64,000 bases of DNA from Thiomicrospira sp. WB1 (GTDB lineage Bacteria; Pseudomonadota; Gammaproteobacteria; Thiomicrospirales; Thiomicrospiraceae), in assembly GCF_001507535.1 (NCBI RefSeq), contig NZ_LQBN01000003.1, positions 62,001-126,000 of the forward strand, read 5' to 3'. Both the position numbers and the translations under genes were made by a program. The stretch's first letter is position 1, and the number at the start of each line of letters is the position of its first letter. This document shows positions 8,140 through 18,314 of the stretch, piece after piece. The notes under the pieces are model-generated. The model searched no databases and was not told the origin of the DNA. It was given only the letters and a program-made list of their open reading frames with translations.

Positions 8140-9552
8140 ATGAACCCGGATGCCGTGAACGAAGACCTGATCCAAACCGATAATGTGCGCGAGGCGGGCG
8201 TGTTGATGCACCCGACCTCCCTGCCTTCCGGTTGTTTGGATGAGCAGGCCTGGTGGTTTTTGGACTGGTTGGCACAGGCGGGCTTGCGCGTCTGGCAAGT
8301 GTTGCCTTTGAGCGAACCGGTTCAAGGGTTGTCGCCGTATCAGAGCCTGTCCGCGTTTGCGCTGAACCCGGCATTGCTGCCAACCGACTGGGAAGCCGAG
8401 GTGGATGAAGCCGCCTTTGCACACTTTTTTGCCCACCCGCCTCACTGGCTGGATGATTACGCGCTGTTTCGGGTACTGCGTGCCGAGCATGGGGAGGCGC
8501 CCTGGTCACAGTGGCCGGCCCCTTTGCGCGACCGTGACCCCGAAGCCTTGGCACAGGCCAGAGAGGCGCATGACCGGGCAATCATGGCGGTCAAGCGTCA
8601 ACAGTTTCAACTGCGCACGCTCTGGCAGCGTCTGAAAGCCGATGCCAACGCACGCGGGATTGAATTGTTTGGCGATGTCCCTATTTTTGTGGCCTATGAC
8701 AGTGCCGATGTCTGGGCCAACCCCGATCAGTTCAAACTGGATGCCCAGGGGCAGCCCGAAGTGGTGACCGGTGTGCCGCCGGACTATTTTTCCGAAACCG
8801 GGCAGCGCTGGGGCAACCCGCATTATGACTGGTCGGTGATGGCTCAGGACGACTTTTTGTGGTGGCGGCGTCGCATGGCCGAGACCGGCACGTTGTTTGA
8901 CCGGGTACGGATCGATCATTTTCGTGGGCTGGAAGCCAGCTGGGAAATTGATGCCGGGGAAGACACTGCCATAAACGGCCACTGGGTGCCGGCACCGGGA
9001 AAGGCATTGTTAACGGCGATTCGGCGTGACGTGCCGGATCTGAAGCTGGTGGCTGAAGACTTGGGCATCATTACCCCTGACGTGGTCGCGCTCAAAGAGG
9101 CGTTTGCGCTGCCGGGCATGTCGGTGTTGCAGTTTGGCTTTAGTGGGTTGCCGGACAACCCGCATGCATTGGATTCTCAAGTGGAAAATTCGGTGGTTTA
9201 TACCGGCACTCACGACAACGATACCAGCCTTGGCTGGTGGCAATCATTGCAGGATGAAGGGCACAAACAATGGATTCTTTCGCTGCTGGCAGCCGATTCG
9301 CCGCTGGTTAATACGGGCGAGCCCATGCCCTGGCCGCTGATAGAGGCAGCGCTGGCCTCGCCAGCCAGACTGGCCATGGTGCCTTTGCAGGACTTTCTGG
9401 CGCTGGACTCTCAAAGCCGCATGAACACGCCGGGGACGGTGGAGCGCAACTGGCTCTGGCAGTTTGACTGGCACGCGGTCAATGCCGCGCTGGCCGAAAA
9501 AATCCGGCAGCGGGTGGTGGCCGCCGACCGTTTACAGGACACAAAAGGATGA
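8140..9552 (+). CDS. malQ: 4-alpha-glucanotransferase (amylomaltase)
   Basis: A 470-residue GH77 enzyme that moves maltooligosaccharide segments between glucans. Family motifs include [53 protein letters not shown] (catalytic Asp region) and [12 protein letters not shown] (acid/base Glu), then [14 protein letters not shown]. Start at 8140 with AAGGAG 7 bases upstream. The stop overlaps the glgB start by four bases (ATGA). The length is that of the shorter GH77 class without the N-terminal extension of enteric MalQ. It probably recycles short oligomers freed during glycogen turnover. Confidence 0.95.
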   Translation: MNPDAVNEDLIQTDNVREAGVLMHPTSLPSGCLDEQAWWFLDWLAQAGLRVWQVLPLSEPVQGLSPYQSLSAFALNPALLPTDWEAEVDEAAFAHFFAHPPHWLDDYALFRVLRAEHGEAPWSQWPAPLRDRDPEALAQAREAHDRAIMAVKRQQFQLRTLWQRLKADANARGIELFGDVPIFVAYDSADVWANPDQFKLDAQGQPEVVTGVPPDYFSETGQRWGNPHYDWSVMAQDDFLWWRRRMAETGTLFDRVRIDHFRGLEASWEIDAGEDTAINGHWVPAPGKALLTAIRRDVPDLKLVAEDLGIITPDVVALKEAFALPGMSVLQFGFSGLPDNPHALDSQVENSVVYTGTHDNDTSLGWWQSLQDEGHKQWILSLLAADSPLVNTGEPMPWPLIEAALASPARLAMVPLQDFLALDSQSRMNTPGTVERNWLWQFDWHAVNAALAEKIRQRVVAADRLQDTKG

Positions 9553-11777
9553 CTATGACGTCACAAATGCAGTTGGACCGCCTCATGGCGGGAACCCATC
9601 ACGACCCGTTTCAGTATCTGGGATGCCATCCTTCAGGGAAAGGGAAGCAGTGGGTGGTGCGTGCCTGGCTGCCCTCCGCAGACAGCGCCGAGCTTTGCCT
9701 GGAAGGCGAGCAGACAATTGCGTTGTCGCGCGTGGGCAAGTCATTTGTGTTTGACGTCACACTGAGTGCTGCACAGAAATCGGCATTGCCGCAGCATTAT
9801 ACGGTGCAGTGGGTGGAAAACGGGCGCACGCACCGCGCGGTGTCGCCCTGGACCTTCTGGCCGCAATTGGGCGAGCTGGATTTGCACCTGTTTGCCGAAG
9901 GGCAGCACTGGCATCTGTATGAACATCTGGGCGCCCATCCACGCACCGTCGATGGCGTGGAGGGGGTGCAGTTTGCGGTCTGGGCCCCGGCCGCGGCACG
10001 CGTGTCGGTGATCGGGGATTTCAACGGTTGGCATGGCTTGCGCCACCCGATGCGCACCAATGGCACCTCCGGTGTCTGGGAACTGTTCATCCCCGGTCTG
10101 CATTCGGGCGATCTGTACAAGTATGAAATTCGCAATTACGAAACCGGTCATTGTCTGATCAAGACAGACCCGTTTGCCCAGGCGATGGAATTGCGCCCAG
10201 CCACCGGCTCTCGCGTCTTTCAGACCCGGCATGACTGGCAGGACCGCAGCTGGATGCAGAGGCGGGCGGATTTTGACTGGCAGCGTCAGCCCATTAGTAT
10301 TTATGAAGTGCATCTGGGGTCCTGGCAGCAGGATGACGCGGGTGGTTTTCTGAACTACCGTGAGATTGCCCACCGCCTGGCCGACTATGTGAACTGGATG
10401 GGCTTTACGCACATTGAGCTGCTGCCGATCACCGAACACGGTTTGGACCAGTCCTGGGGCTACCAGACTCATGGCTATTATGCTCCCACCAGTCGACATG
10501 GCGATCCGGATGATTTTCGGTATTTTGTTGATGTGATGCATCAGCATGGCATTGGGGTGTATCTGGACTGGGTCCCGGCACATTTTCCCAAAGACGAATT
10601 TGCCCTGGCCCGGTTTGACGGCACGGCCCTCTATGAACACCAAGACCCACGTCAGGGCGAGCATCAGGACTGGGGCACGTATATTTTCAATTACGGGCGC
10701 AACGAAGTGCGCAACTTCCTGATTGCCAACGCGCTTTACTGGCTGAAGGAATTTCATCTGGATGGCCTGCGTGTGGATGCGGTGGCGTCGATGCTGTACC
10801 TGAATTATTCGCGAGAAGACGGCGAATGGGTGCCCAATGAACATGGCGGCCCGGAAAATCTGGAAGCGATCTCGTTTCTGCGCCAGCTCAATGAACAGGT
10901 GCACGCGCAGTGCCCGGGCACGGTGGTGATGGCCGAAGAGTCCACGTCCTGGCCTATGGTGTCTCGCCCGACCTGGATGGGAGGATTGGGCTTTTCCATG
11001 AAATGGAACATGGGGTGGATGAACGACACCCTCGCTTATTTCGAGCAGGACCCGATTTATCGTCCCTACCATCACGATCAGTTGACTTTCAGTCAGATGT
11101 ACGCCTACAGCGAAAACTTTGTGTTGCCGCTCTCGCACGACGAAGTCGTGCACTTGAAGCGCTCGCTGGCCGACAAAATGCCGGGCGATCTGTGGCAGAA
11201 AATGGCCAACCTTCGACTGCTCATGGCCTATCAGCTGTGTCACCCGGGTAAAAAACTGTTGTTTATGGGGTCGGAGTTTGCTCAGTGGCGCGAATGGAAT
11301 GAGCAGATCGGGCTGGACTGGGATTTGTGCGACAACCCGGTGCATCGAGGGGTTCAGCTTTTTCTCAAGGACGGTTTGGCGCTGTATCGACAGGAACCGG
11401 CCCTGCATCAACGTGACTTTGAAAGCGAGGGGTTTGCCTGGATTGATTGCCACGACTATCAGCAGTCAATCATCAGCTTTGAGCGTCGCGCTGAATGGGT
11501 GGATGAAAAAGGTCGTTCGCATGAAACGGTGCTGGTCTGCGTGTTTAATTTTACCCCGGTGCCGCGAGAAGGGTATCGGCTGGGCTTGCCGGAGCCGGGC
11601 CGGTACCAAGAACTGATCAACAGTGATGCCGAATTGTATGGCGGCAGCAATATGGGCAATGGTCGAGGTCTTGAAACCCAGGCGGTTGAATGGATGAACC
11701 GACCGGTTTCCGCCGAAGTGACCCTGCCGCCTCTCGGGGCACTGGTACTGAAACGCTGCCCAACCGAAACCGAATGA
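9549..11777 (+). CDS. glgB: 1,4-alpha-glucan (glycogen) branching enzyme
   Basis: A 742-residue GH13 branching enzyme with an N-terminal extra domain, a CBM48 domain ([18 protein letters not shown], about residues 140-230), a catalytic barrel and a C-terminal beta domain. [13 protein letters not shown] carries the nucleophile Asp410 and MAEESTSW the acid Glu463. [10 protein letters not shown] is the fourth conserved region. Length and order match type 1 GlgB proteins. The start ATG overlaps the malQ stop; an ATG six bases later is an alternative. It creates alpha-1,6 branch points in the glycogen built by GlgA. Confidence 0.96.
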   Translation: MTMTSQMQLDRLMAGTHHDPFQYLGCHPSGKGKQWVVRAWLPSADSAELCLEGEQTIALSRVGKSFVFDVTLSAAQKSALPQHYTVQWVENGRTHRAVSPWTFWPQLGELDLHLFAEGQHWHLYEHLGAHPRTVDGVEGVQFAVWAPAAARVSVIGDFNGWHGLRHPMRTNGTSGVWELFIPGLHSGDLYKYEIRNYETGHCLIKTDPFAQAMELRPATGSRVFQTRHDWQDRSWMQRRADFDWQRQPISIYEVHLGSWQQDDAGGFLNYREIAHRLADYVNWMGFTHIELLPITEHGLDQSWGYQTHGYYAPTSRHGDPDDFRYFVDVMHQHGIGVYLDWVPAHFPKDEFALARFDGTALYEHQDPRQGEHQDWGTYIFNYGRNEVRNFLIANALYWLKEFHLDGLRVDAVASMLYLNYSREDGEWVPNEHGGPENLEAISFLRQLNEQVHAQCPGTVVMAEESTSWPMVSRPTWMGGLGFSMKWNMGWMNDTLAYFEQDPIYRPYHHDQLTFSQMYAYSENFVLPLSHDEVVHLKRSLADKMPGDLWQKMANLRLLMAYQLCHPGKKLLFMGSEFAQWREWNEQIGLDWDLCDNPVHRGVQLFLKDGLALYRQEPALHQRDFESEGFAWIDCHDYQQSIISFERRAEWVDEKGRSHETVLVCVFNFTPVPREGYRLGLPEPGRYQELINSDAELYGGSNMGNGRGLETQAVEWMNRPVSAEVTLPPLGALVLKRCPTETE

Positions 11778-11796
11778 TCTGGAGTCACACACAACA

Positions 11797-13266
11797 ATGA
11801 ATCTGCTTTTTGCCACCTCTGAGGCGCACCCGTTGATCAAAACCGGGGGGCTGGCCGATGTGTCGGGCAGCTTGCCCAATGCCTATGCCCGACTGAATCA
11901 GTCGGTGCGGCTGATTATGCCTGCTTATGGCGATGTCATGGAAAAACTCGATCAGGTTCAGCAGATTGCTGATCTGACCGTTGGAGGTTGCGGTCGCCAT
12001 CTGCATGCACGGTTGTTGCAGGCGCAGGTCGAAGGCATTGATGTGCCGGTCTGGCTGGTGGACATTCCGGAGCTGTTCAAACGCTCGGGCAACCCGTATA
12101 TGGCCGCCGACGGAGAGGACTGGTGGGATAATGGCGAGCGCTTCGGGGTGTTTGCCAAAGTGGTGGTCGAGGTGGCGATGAATCGTGCCGGACTTGACTG
12201 GGCACCGGATTGGGTGCATGCCAACGACTGGCAGACCGGTTTGGTGCCGGCGCTGTTGAGCGAGGAAATGAACCGTCCCCGCACCTTGTTTACCATTCAC
12301 AATATGGCGTATGCCGGATTGTTTCCCAAGTCGCTGTTCGATTCGCTCTGGTTGCCCTGGCATTGGTGGGGGCCGCATGGCATTGAATTTCACGGGCATG
12401 TGTCCATGCTGAAAGCCGGCATTGTGTTTGCCGATTGGGTGAGCACCGTCAGTCCGAGTTATGCCCGGGAAATTACCTTTCCCGAGTACGCCTACGGGCT
12501 GGAAGGTGTGCTGCAGCAACGCGAAAGCGAAGGGCGTCTGTTGGGCGTGCTCAACGGCATTGACTCACGGGTCTGGAACCCGAAAACCGATCCGCTGATC
12601 GAGCGAAACTATTGCGCGGACAAAGGACGGGTGGCGGCCAAAAAAGTGAATAAGGCGGCCATGCTCGATTTTTGGGATCTGCCGCCAAGCGTTTTAGATT
12701 CACAGGCTCCGGTGGTTGGGCTGGTGGGACGTCTGGTCCCGCAAAAAGGGATTGATCTGGTGCTGGACGTGCTACCGGAGCTGCTGGCACAGACCGATGC
12801 CCGTTTCGTGTTTGTGGGCAGCGGAGAACGCCATTTTGAGTATGCGCTGAACGAACTGGCGCACCATCATCCCGAGCGGGTGATGGTCTACATCGGCTAT
12901 TCCGAAAAGTTGGCGCATCGAGTGGAGGCAGGCGCGGATCTGTTCCTGATGCCTTCGCGTTTCGAACCCTGCGGGTTGAACCAGCTTTACAGTCTGGCGT
13001 ATGGCACGCTGCCGGTGGTGCATGCCACCGGCGGTCTGGCGGACACCGTGGTCAATGCCACCGAAGACAATCTGAAAGCGGGCACGGCGACGGGCTTTGT
13101 GTTTTATGACCCCAGTCGCCATGCGCTTAAATCCACGCTCTTGCACGCTCTCTACCTTTACGGGCGCAAACGAAGCTGGCAGAAGCTACAAAAAACCGCC
13201 ATGCAACAGGATTTTAGCTGGGAAAAAAGCGCTCAGCGTTATTTGCAATTGTTTGAAACGGTTTAA
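11797..13266 (+). CDS. glgA: glycogen synthase (ADP-glucose)
   Basis: A 489-residue GT5 glucosyltransferase that extends alpha-1,4 glucan from ADP-glucose. KTGGLADV with Lys15 near the N-terminus is the ADP-glucose-binding signature. VHANDWQT, FTIHNMAYAG, VSTVSPSYA, GLVGRLVPQKGIDL and MPSRFEPCGLNQLYS follow in family order, the last holding the conserved Glu of the C-terminal domain. The gene starts 19 bases after glgB, with GGAG rather far upstream (about 13 bases). A palindrome copy follows 4 bases after the stop. Confidence 0.96.
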   Translation: MNLLFATSEAHPLIKTGGLADVSGSLPNAYARLNQSVRLIMPAYGDVMEKLDQVQQIADLTVGGCGRHLHARLLQAQVEGIDVPVWLVDIPELFKRSGNPYMAADGEDWWDNGERFGVFAKVVVEVAMNRAGLDWAPDWVHANDWQTGLVPALLSEEMNRPRTLFTIHNMAYAGLFPKSLFDSLWLPWHWWGPHGIEFHGHVSMLKAGIVFADWVSTVSPSYAREITFPEYAYGLEGVLQQRESEGRLLGVLNGIDSRVWNPKTDPLIERNYCADKGRVAAKKVNKAAMLDFWDLPPSVLDSQAPVVGLVGRLVPQKGIDLVLDVLPELLAQTDARFVFVGSGERHFEYALNELAHHHPERVMVYIGYSEKLAHRVEAGADLFLMPSRFEPCGLNQLYSLAYGTLPVVHATGGLADTVVNATEDNLKAGTATGFVFYDPSRHALKSTLLHALYLYGRKRSWQKLQKTAMQQDFSWEKSAQRYLQLFETV

Positions 13267-13270
13267 ATTG

Positions 13271-13282
13271 ACCAGGCCTGGT
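13271..13282. repeat. ACCAGGCCTGGT palindrome, copy 3
   Basis: Exact copy just after glgA, in the 165-base gap before glgP. The dyad extends to TTGACC/GGTCAA (13268-13285). The A-tract lies on the 3' side, the reverse of an intrinsic terminator. Confidence 0.95.
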
Positions 13283-13431
13283 CAAAAACACAGGCGGACG
13301 CCTTTGTGCTGTCATTCTTTGACTCGGACATGTCACGGAAGCGTCACCCAAACAACCAGGCCTTGGCGTTGTAATGAATATCTGGAACCTGACGTGGGGT
13401 TCGCGAGTGAAGTCTATCAATGGAGACACAC

Positions 13432-15966
13432 ATGACGGCAAAATCGACCCAAACTCATCGCCACTCATTAACCCCGGAGCAGGAAAAACGCATTGCGGAA
13501 CTGCTCAAACAAACCGGGATGGATGTCGAAGACATCGAAGAGGATTTTATTAACTACCTCTACAACACCTTTGGGCGCAGTGTGCGCTCGGAAGCCTGGT
13601 ATCAGTTCAATGCCCTGTCTTATACCGTGCGCGACCGGCTTATGACCCATTGGAAGCGAACCTGGCAGGCCTATCAACAGTGCGACAGCAAAAAAGCTTA
13701 TTACTTGTCGATGGAATTTCTGATCGGACGTTCCTTGTCCAATAATATGCTCAATCTGGGGATTGAAACCAAGGCCGATCAGGCGCTCTATAACCTGGGG
13801 CTCTCGATGGAGGAAGTTGAACAGGCCGAGCGGGACGCAGGCCTGGGCAACGGTGGCTTGGGCCGTCTTGCCGCCTGCTTTATGGATTCGTGTGCGACCT
13901 TGCAACTGCCGGTACTGGGTTATGGGTTGCGTTATGAGTACGGCATGTTCAAGCAGCTGATCCAAAACGGTTTTCAGATCGAGGAACCGGATCACTGGCT
14001 TGCCTACGGCTCCTATCCCTGGGAGATTCAGCGCTCGGAGTACACGCGGATGGTGCGATTTGGCGGCTACACCCGACCCTACAAAGACCCGGAAACCGGT
14101 GAGTTCATCGTGCATTGGGAAGATGCGGAAGAAGTATTGGCGGTGCCGTTTGATGTGCCGATCCCCGGTTTTAAAAATAACACCGTCAACACGCTTCGTC
14201 TTTGGTCGGCGTCGTCCCCGGAAGAGTTCGATCTGCAGGAATTCAACCAGGGCTCCTATTTTGAAGCCGTCGCCAAAAAGAGCGAAGCCGAAAACATCAC
14301 CATGGTGCTGTACCCGAATGACGCCAGTGAAAACGGCAAAGAGTTGCGTCTGCGTCAACAGTACTTCCTGGTCTCGGCGTCATTGCAGGACGTGATGGGT
14401 CAGTGGGTGGAGACGCATGGCAAAGCGTTTGAGCGTTTTCATGAGCAGAATGTATTTCAGTTGAACGACACGCACCCCAGTCTGGCGGTGGCGGAGTTGA
14501 TGCGCCTGCTGGTGGATGAACAACGGCTCGATTGGGAGCACGCCTGGTCGATTGTCAGTCAGTGTATGGCCTATACCAACCATACCTTGTTGCCTGAAGC
14601 GCTGGAGAAGTGGCCGGTGGCACTGTTTGAAAAGCTGTTGCCGCGCCTTTTGGAAATCATTTATGAGATCAATGCCCGCTTTTTACGCCAGGTGGCGATG
14701 AAATGGCCGGGGGACACGGCGCGCCAGCAACGGATGTCGATCATTGATGGCGATGATCAGGTGAGCATGGCGTATCTGGCCATCGTCGGCAGCTTCTCGG
14801 TGAATGGGGTGGCGGCTTTGCATTCGCGCTTACTCAAAGAAGGGTTGTTTCACGACTTTTATCAGCTCTGGCCGGAGAAATTCAATAACAAAACCAATGG
14901 CGTAACGCAACGGCGCTGGATGGCCAGTGCTAATCCAGGATTGCGTCAGTTGTTGAAAACGCACATTGGTGAGGATTGGATTACAGATCTCAGCCAGCTG
15001 GCCAAGATCGAGCCTTTGGTCAAAGAAAAACCGTTCCGTCAGGAATGGATGGCGGTCAAACGTGAAAACAAACAACGCCTTGCGGACATGGTGGCACGTA
15101 AAACCGGGGTTCAGCTGGACGTGAGCAGTTTGTTTGATGTTCAGGTCAAGCGAATTCACGAATACAAGCGTCAGTTGCTTAATGTGTTGCATGTAATTCA
15201 TCTTTATTCCCGCATCAAGCGAGGCGATATCGATCAGTGGACCAATCGTTCGGTGATCATCGGCGGCAAAGCCGCACCCGGTTATGCGGTGGCGAAAAAC
15301 ATCATCAAACTGATCAATAATGTCGCCAGTGTGGTCAATGACGACCCGGATGTGGGCGACAAACTCAAGCTGGTGTTCATCCCCGACTATAACGTTTCGG
15401 CCATGGAAGTGATCGCGCCCGGCACCGATCTGTCCGAGCAGATTTCAACCGCCGGTAAAGAAGCCTCGGGCACCGGCAATATGAAATTCATGATGAACGG
15501 CGCGGTGACCATCGGGACGTACGATGGAGCCAATGTGGAAATTCATGACGCGGTCGGTCCCGATCATTTTTTCCTGTTTGGCTTGCGCACCGAAGAGGTC
15601 ACGGAGCTGCGTCAGCACTACCATCCTCAGGGCTGTATCGATCGGGACCCGGACTTGCAGGCGGTGTTCGGCCTGTTGGAGTCGGGGCATTTTAACCAGT
15701 TTGAACCGGGGTTGTTTGATGAAATCCTGGCCAACCTGAAAAGCCCGCACGACCCGTGGATGACGCTCGCCGACTTCCGGGATTACGTGGACACTCAGGC
15801 TGCGGTGGCTGAAGCCTTTCAGGACCATGAGCGCTGGAATCGAATGAGCATCATCAACAGCGCGCGCAGCGGTATTTTTTCAACCGATCGGACGATGCAA
15901 CAATACAACGAGGACATCTGGCAGCTGACGCCGGTCTCAGTGGAGGGGGAAAGGCCTTTGCGTTGA
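13432..15966 (+). CDS. glgP: glycogen/starch phosphorylase
   Basis: An 844-residue PLP-dependent GT35 enzyme that releases glucose 1-phosphate from glycogen. Signatures: YYLSMEFLIGRSL, GLGNGGLGRLAACFMDS, NDTHPSLAVAELMR, FNNKTNGVTQRRW, DVQVKRIHEYKRQLLN and EASGTGNMKFMMNGA (PLP-phosphate region). The ATG at 13432 is chosen for GGAGA about 7 bases upstream; an ATG at 13420 would place no site in front. It closes the glycogen island: synthesis (glgC, glgA, glgB) and breakdown (glgP, malQ, GH57) lie together, with glk nearby. Confidence 0.96.
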   Translation: MTAKSTQTHRHSLTPEQEKRIAELLKQTGMDVEDIEEDFINYLYNTFGRSVRSEAWYQFNALSYTVRDRLMTHWKRTWQAYQQCDSKKAYYLSMEFLIGRSLSNNMLNLGIETKADQALYNLGLSMEEVEQAERDAGLGNGGLGRLAACFMDSCATLQLPVLGYGLRYEYGMFKQLIQNGFQIEEPDHWLAYGSYPWEIQRSEYTRMVRFGGYTRPYKDPETGEFIVHWEDAEEVLAVPFDVPIPGFKNNTVNTLRLWSASSPEEFDLQEFNQGSYFEAVAKKSEAENITMVLYPNDASENGKELRLRQQYFLVSASLQDVMGQWVETHGKAFERFHEQNVFQLNDTHPSLAVAELMRLLVDEQRLDWEHAWSIVSQCMAYTNHTLLPEALEKWPVALFEKLLPRLLEIIYEINARFLRQVAMKWPGDTARQQRMSIIDGDDQVSMAYLAIVGSFSVNGVAALHSRLLKEGLFHDFYQLWPEKFNNKTNGVTQRRWMASANPGLRQLLKTHIGEDWITDLSQLAKIEPLVKEKPFRQEWMAVKRENKQRLADMVARKTGVQLDVSSLFDVQVKRIHEYKRQLLNVLHVIHLYSRIKRGDIDQWTNRSVIIGGKAAPGYAVAKNIIKLINNVASVVNDDPDVGDKLKLVFIPDYNVSAMEVIAPGTDLSEQISTAGKEASGTGNMKFMMNGAVTIGTYDGANVEIHDAVGPDHFFLFGLRTEEVTELRQHYHPQGCIDRDPDLQAVFGLLESGHFNQFEPGLFDEILANLKSPHDPWMTLADFRDYVDTQAAVAEAFQDHERWNRMSIINSARSGIFSTDRTMQQYNEDIWQLTPVSVEGERPLR

Positions 15967-16015
15967 TCGCCGGGGCGGCTAAAATGAGACCATTGTCAGC
16001 AAAACAGATGTCTCA

Positions 16016-16360
16016 ATGGACGCAGTAATCGGTTGGATCAGTGAACAGCTCATCGTTTTTTCAGAATGGTTGCGCCCTTATCTGGGACAGCTGGTGCTGG
16101 CGATGGTGGCTAGTTTTCTGGTGATTTTCGGCAATGACTTGATGGGGGGGCTCAAAAAACAGCTGGGGGCACTGGCCTGGTTTTTGAAAGTGACGCTGTT
16201 TGTGCTGTTCTGTGCGGTGGGTTTTGCGTTGCTGACCAGCTTTTTTGCGCCTTTGCTCACGGCGGCGTTGGCTCAAATCAATGATGTCTGGCTGGGGTTG
16301 GTTGTGGTGGCGTTGTTTTATGTCATCGGCTGGCTGGCTCAGAAGAAGGGACTGTTGTGA
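16016..16360 (+). CDS. DUF3392 family inner-membrane protein
   Basis: A 114-residue hydrophobic protein with three likely membrane segments (about residues 25-42, 55-85 and 92-110), including GQLVLAMVASFLVIFGNDL, typical of the DUF3392 family found in marine gammaproteobacteria. The function is unknown. Its stop shares a base with the greB start (TGATG), so the two are probably co-translated. No clear Shine-Dalgarno precedes the ATG. Confidence 0.7.
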   Translation: MDAVIGWISEQLIVFSEWLRPYLGQLVLAMVASFLVIFGNDLMGGLKKQLGALAWFLKVTLFVLFCAVGFALLTSFFAPLLTAALAQINDVWLGLVVVALFYVIGWLAQKKGLL

Positions 16361-16899
16361 TGGCCGCGACCTATCTGACCCTGGCCGGGTTTCAACGTTT
16401 GAATGATGAGCTGGCCCATTTGTGGCAGACGAAGCGCCCGCATATTGTTAAAGCTCTGCAGACGGCGGCGGCTGAGGGCGATCGGTCAGAAAACGCCGAA
16501 TACATCTATCGAAAAAAAGAATTGCGTGAGACCGATCGTAAAATCCGTCAGTTGGAAGCCGGGCTGAGCCGGGCAAAGGTTGTGCGTGACAATCCCAAAG
16601 ATCAGCAGCGGGTTTTTTTCGGTGCGGAAGTGACTCTGATGCCGGCAGCCACCGAGCAGGACAGCGTTGAACCCCGTATACATCGCCTGGTCGGCGGCTT
16701 GGAGGCCCGGCTGGAGATGGGCGAGATTTCAGTGGATGCGCCTTTGGCCAAGCAATTGTTGGGGCGAACGCTGGGGGACCGTCTTAGATTGAAGGGTGGT
16801 GAGGGGCAAAATAAAACGTATGAAATCGTTCGCATCCGCTATTATAATCAGACGTATCGGGATGCGAAGAATCACGCAAGCAACCCAGCCGAGTCATAA
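16360..16899 (+). CDS. greB: transcript cleavage factor GreB
   Basis: A 179-residue Gre factor. It binds the secondary channel of RNA polymerase and stimulates cleavage of backtracked transcripts. The N-terminal coiled coil includes AEGDRSENAEYIYRKKELRE, with the acidic tip (Asp-x-x-Glu) that positions the catalytic metal; the C-terminal FKBP-like domain ends with a basic RIRYYNQTYRDAK tail. YIYRKK and the basic tail favour GreB over GreA. The ATG at 16360 overlaps the previous stop by one base; a GTG directly before it is also possible. The tail is longer than in enteric GreB. Confidence 0.9.
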   Translation: MAATYLTLAGFQRLNDELAHLWQTKRPHIVKALQTAAAEGDRSENAEYIYRKKELRETDRKIRQLEAGLSRAKVVRDNPKDQQRVFFGAEVTLMPAATEQDSVEPRIHRLVGGLEARLEMGEISVDAPLAKQLLGRTLGDRLRLKGGEGQNKTYEIVRIRYYNQTYRDAKNHASNPAES

Positions 16900-16938
16900 A
16901 GAAAGCCGAAGACGTCTCGGGGGAGAGAAGGAGAAACG

Positions 16939-17652
16939 ATGACGATCACAAAATGTGGCGCACAGACTCATCCACTGGCTGCCGGCGCATGGCTGTTGAT
17001 AAGCAGTCTATGGCTGGTGGGGTGCAGTGTTCAGGAAACCAAAGAAACCTCCGAGTCTTCGACGTCGCCAGCGACTGAAACACAGTCGTCGCCTGAGCCG
17101 GTAATGGAAGCGGTCACGCTGGATCCCAAGACGTGTTATTACCCCGGTTCGGACGCCCCGGCACCCGGATGGGTTTGTGACCAGCCGGTCAAAGGCCTGG
17201 CCCTGTCAGCCGTGGGCATTGCCGAGCCCAGTTCGGGGGGCATCAGTTTTATGAAAACCCTGGCCGCGGCTGATGGGCGCGGACGACTGGCAGCGCAGAT
17301 GCAGGTGCAGGTGGATCAGATGGTCAAGCAGTATCTGGGCAGTACGGGCCGAGGCGACCGTGAAACCATTGATGCCGTTGCCAGTGTGACCACCAAAACG
17401 CTCGTGCGTCAGGATTTGGTCGGTTCGCGTGTGTATCAAACGCGCACCGGGCCCAATGGACGCTTGTTTGCGCTGGTCGGGCTGGACCCGGCCAATTATG
17501 CCAGTGTGGTGGAAAACGCCGCCCTGGATTCCATGAACAATCATCGGTCGCTTTGGCAGGCGTTCAAAGCGGAGCAAAGTTTTGAAGAGATGGCCTCCGA
17601 CCTGGCCAACCGCTCTGTGACCGATGATCTGAACGCAGCGCAGGAGGAGTGA
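16939..17652 (+). CDS. LPP20-like lipoprotein
   Basis: A 237-residue lipoprotein. The signal peptide ends in the lipobox LVGC, with the lipidated cysteine at residue 29. A low-complexity Ser/Thr/Glu linker (about 30-55) follows, then a domain with MKTLAAADGRGRLAAQMQVQV, which resembles the LPP20 family domain. A strong site (GGAGAGAAGGAG) precedes the ATG. The next gene starts directly at the stop, so the two are a unit. The precise role is unknown; LPP20-type proteins sit in the outer membrane and some are linked to flagella or envelope upkeep. Confidence 0.65.
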   Translation: MTITKCGAQTHPLAAGAWLLISSLWLVGCSVQETKETSESSTSPATETQSSPEPVMEAVTLDPKTCYYPGSDAPAPGWVCDQPVKGLALSAVGIAEPSSGGISFMKTLAAADGRGRLAAQMQVQVDQMVKQYLGSTGRGDRETIDAVASVTTKTLVRQDLVGSRVYQTRTGPNGRLFALVGLDPANYASVVENAALDSMNNHRSLWQAFKAEQSFEEMASDLANRSVTDDLNAAQEE

Positions 17653-17934
17653 ATGGGCTGGATTATTAAAGACATGTATGAGGACGATTACGATTTTGAA
17701 GTGGATCGTATGAATCTGGAATCCATGGACATTACGGCCTTTTCCTGTCCCAAGCTGCGTATTATCGAAGTCCCCGTGGCCGATGACGATCTGGAAACCC
17801 TTCAAAAGGTGTATGAACTTCTTTTTCCGGGGCTGTTCGAAGACATGGAGCGCATGTTGACGCAGGAAGGACCTGATCCCTATAAAGTGAAGTATTACTA
17901 CAAGATGCGACAATCCGGTGCCGATCGATTCTGA
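17653..17934 (+). CDS. small acidic protein of unknown function
   Basis: A 93-residue soluble protein I do not recognise. It is acidic in the first half (DMYEDDYDFEVDRM) and ends in a basic, aromatic stretch (YKVKYYYKMRQ). There is no signal peptide or membrane segment. The ATG follows the lipoprotein stop with no gap and has GGAGGA upstream, so it is very likely translated and coupled to the lipoprotein gene. One could guess a cytosolic partner, but nothing in the sequence shows it. Confidence 0.6.
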   Translation: MGWIIKDMYEDDYDFEVDRMNLESMDITAFSCPKLRIIEVPVADDDLETLQKVYELLFPGLFEDMERMLTQEGPDPYKVKYYYKMRQSGADRF

Positions 17935-18314
17935 CGGGGCCAAGGCCCTGTTTGGGCAGGCCTGGTAAGATCGGGAGAGGCTGAGCCACGCGGTTTCGGC
18001 CACTCCTTAGCGATGGCGCCCCCTTGAAATCAGTAGAGGGTTCATTATAATAATGCCTACGTTCATAGCCCAAGCAGGTTACGTTATTACTTCCAATACT
18101 GTTGCGTTGACACAGTTCCCGGCGTTTTGGCGCCTTCTTCAATCAGCTCTTTTTTCTTTTCTGATCCCGTTTCGTGCATTCGGTTTGACTCAGAACCCTT
18201 TCGCTGTTCTTTATTTTGCATGCCCTGTTCGCCTGGCGCGTTCAAGCTCGGCTGTGGTTTGCTCACAGCCTGTGGCGACATCGACTTTTTTTCAAGCAAC
18301 CAAAGACTGAACCC
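17935..18314 (+). promoter_or_regulatory. ectoine operon upstream region with sigma70-like promoter
   Basis: A 380-base gene-free stretch. A good promoter is visible: TTGAAA at 18024-18029, 16 bases, TATAAT at 18046-18051. That predicts a leader of about 257 bases before ectA. A weaker TTGACT at 18185 with an AT-rich TATTTT further on could be a second, alternative promoter. A 9-bp CAGGCCTGG core of the window's palindrome lies at 17957-17965. A reading frame from 18053 to 18310 exists, but it has no ribosome binding site and looks accidental. Ectoine operons elsewhere are osmotically controlled by tandem promoters. Confidence 0.55.

Noticed and set aside
9741-11453. 570-codon open frame on the minus strand
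   Set aside because: It is a shadow of glgB, which has full family motifs; the antisense protein resembles nothing and has no ribosome site.
18053-18310. 85-codon frame in the ectA leader
   Set aside because: Its ATG falls at the predicted transcript start with no ribosome site, and the sequence has no protein-like pattern.
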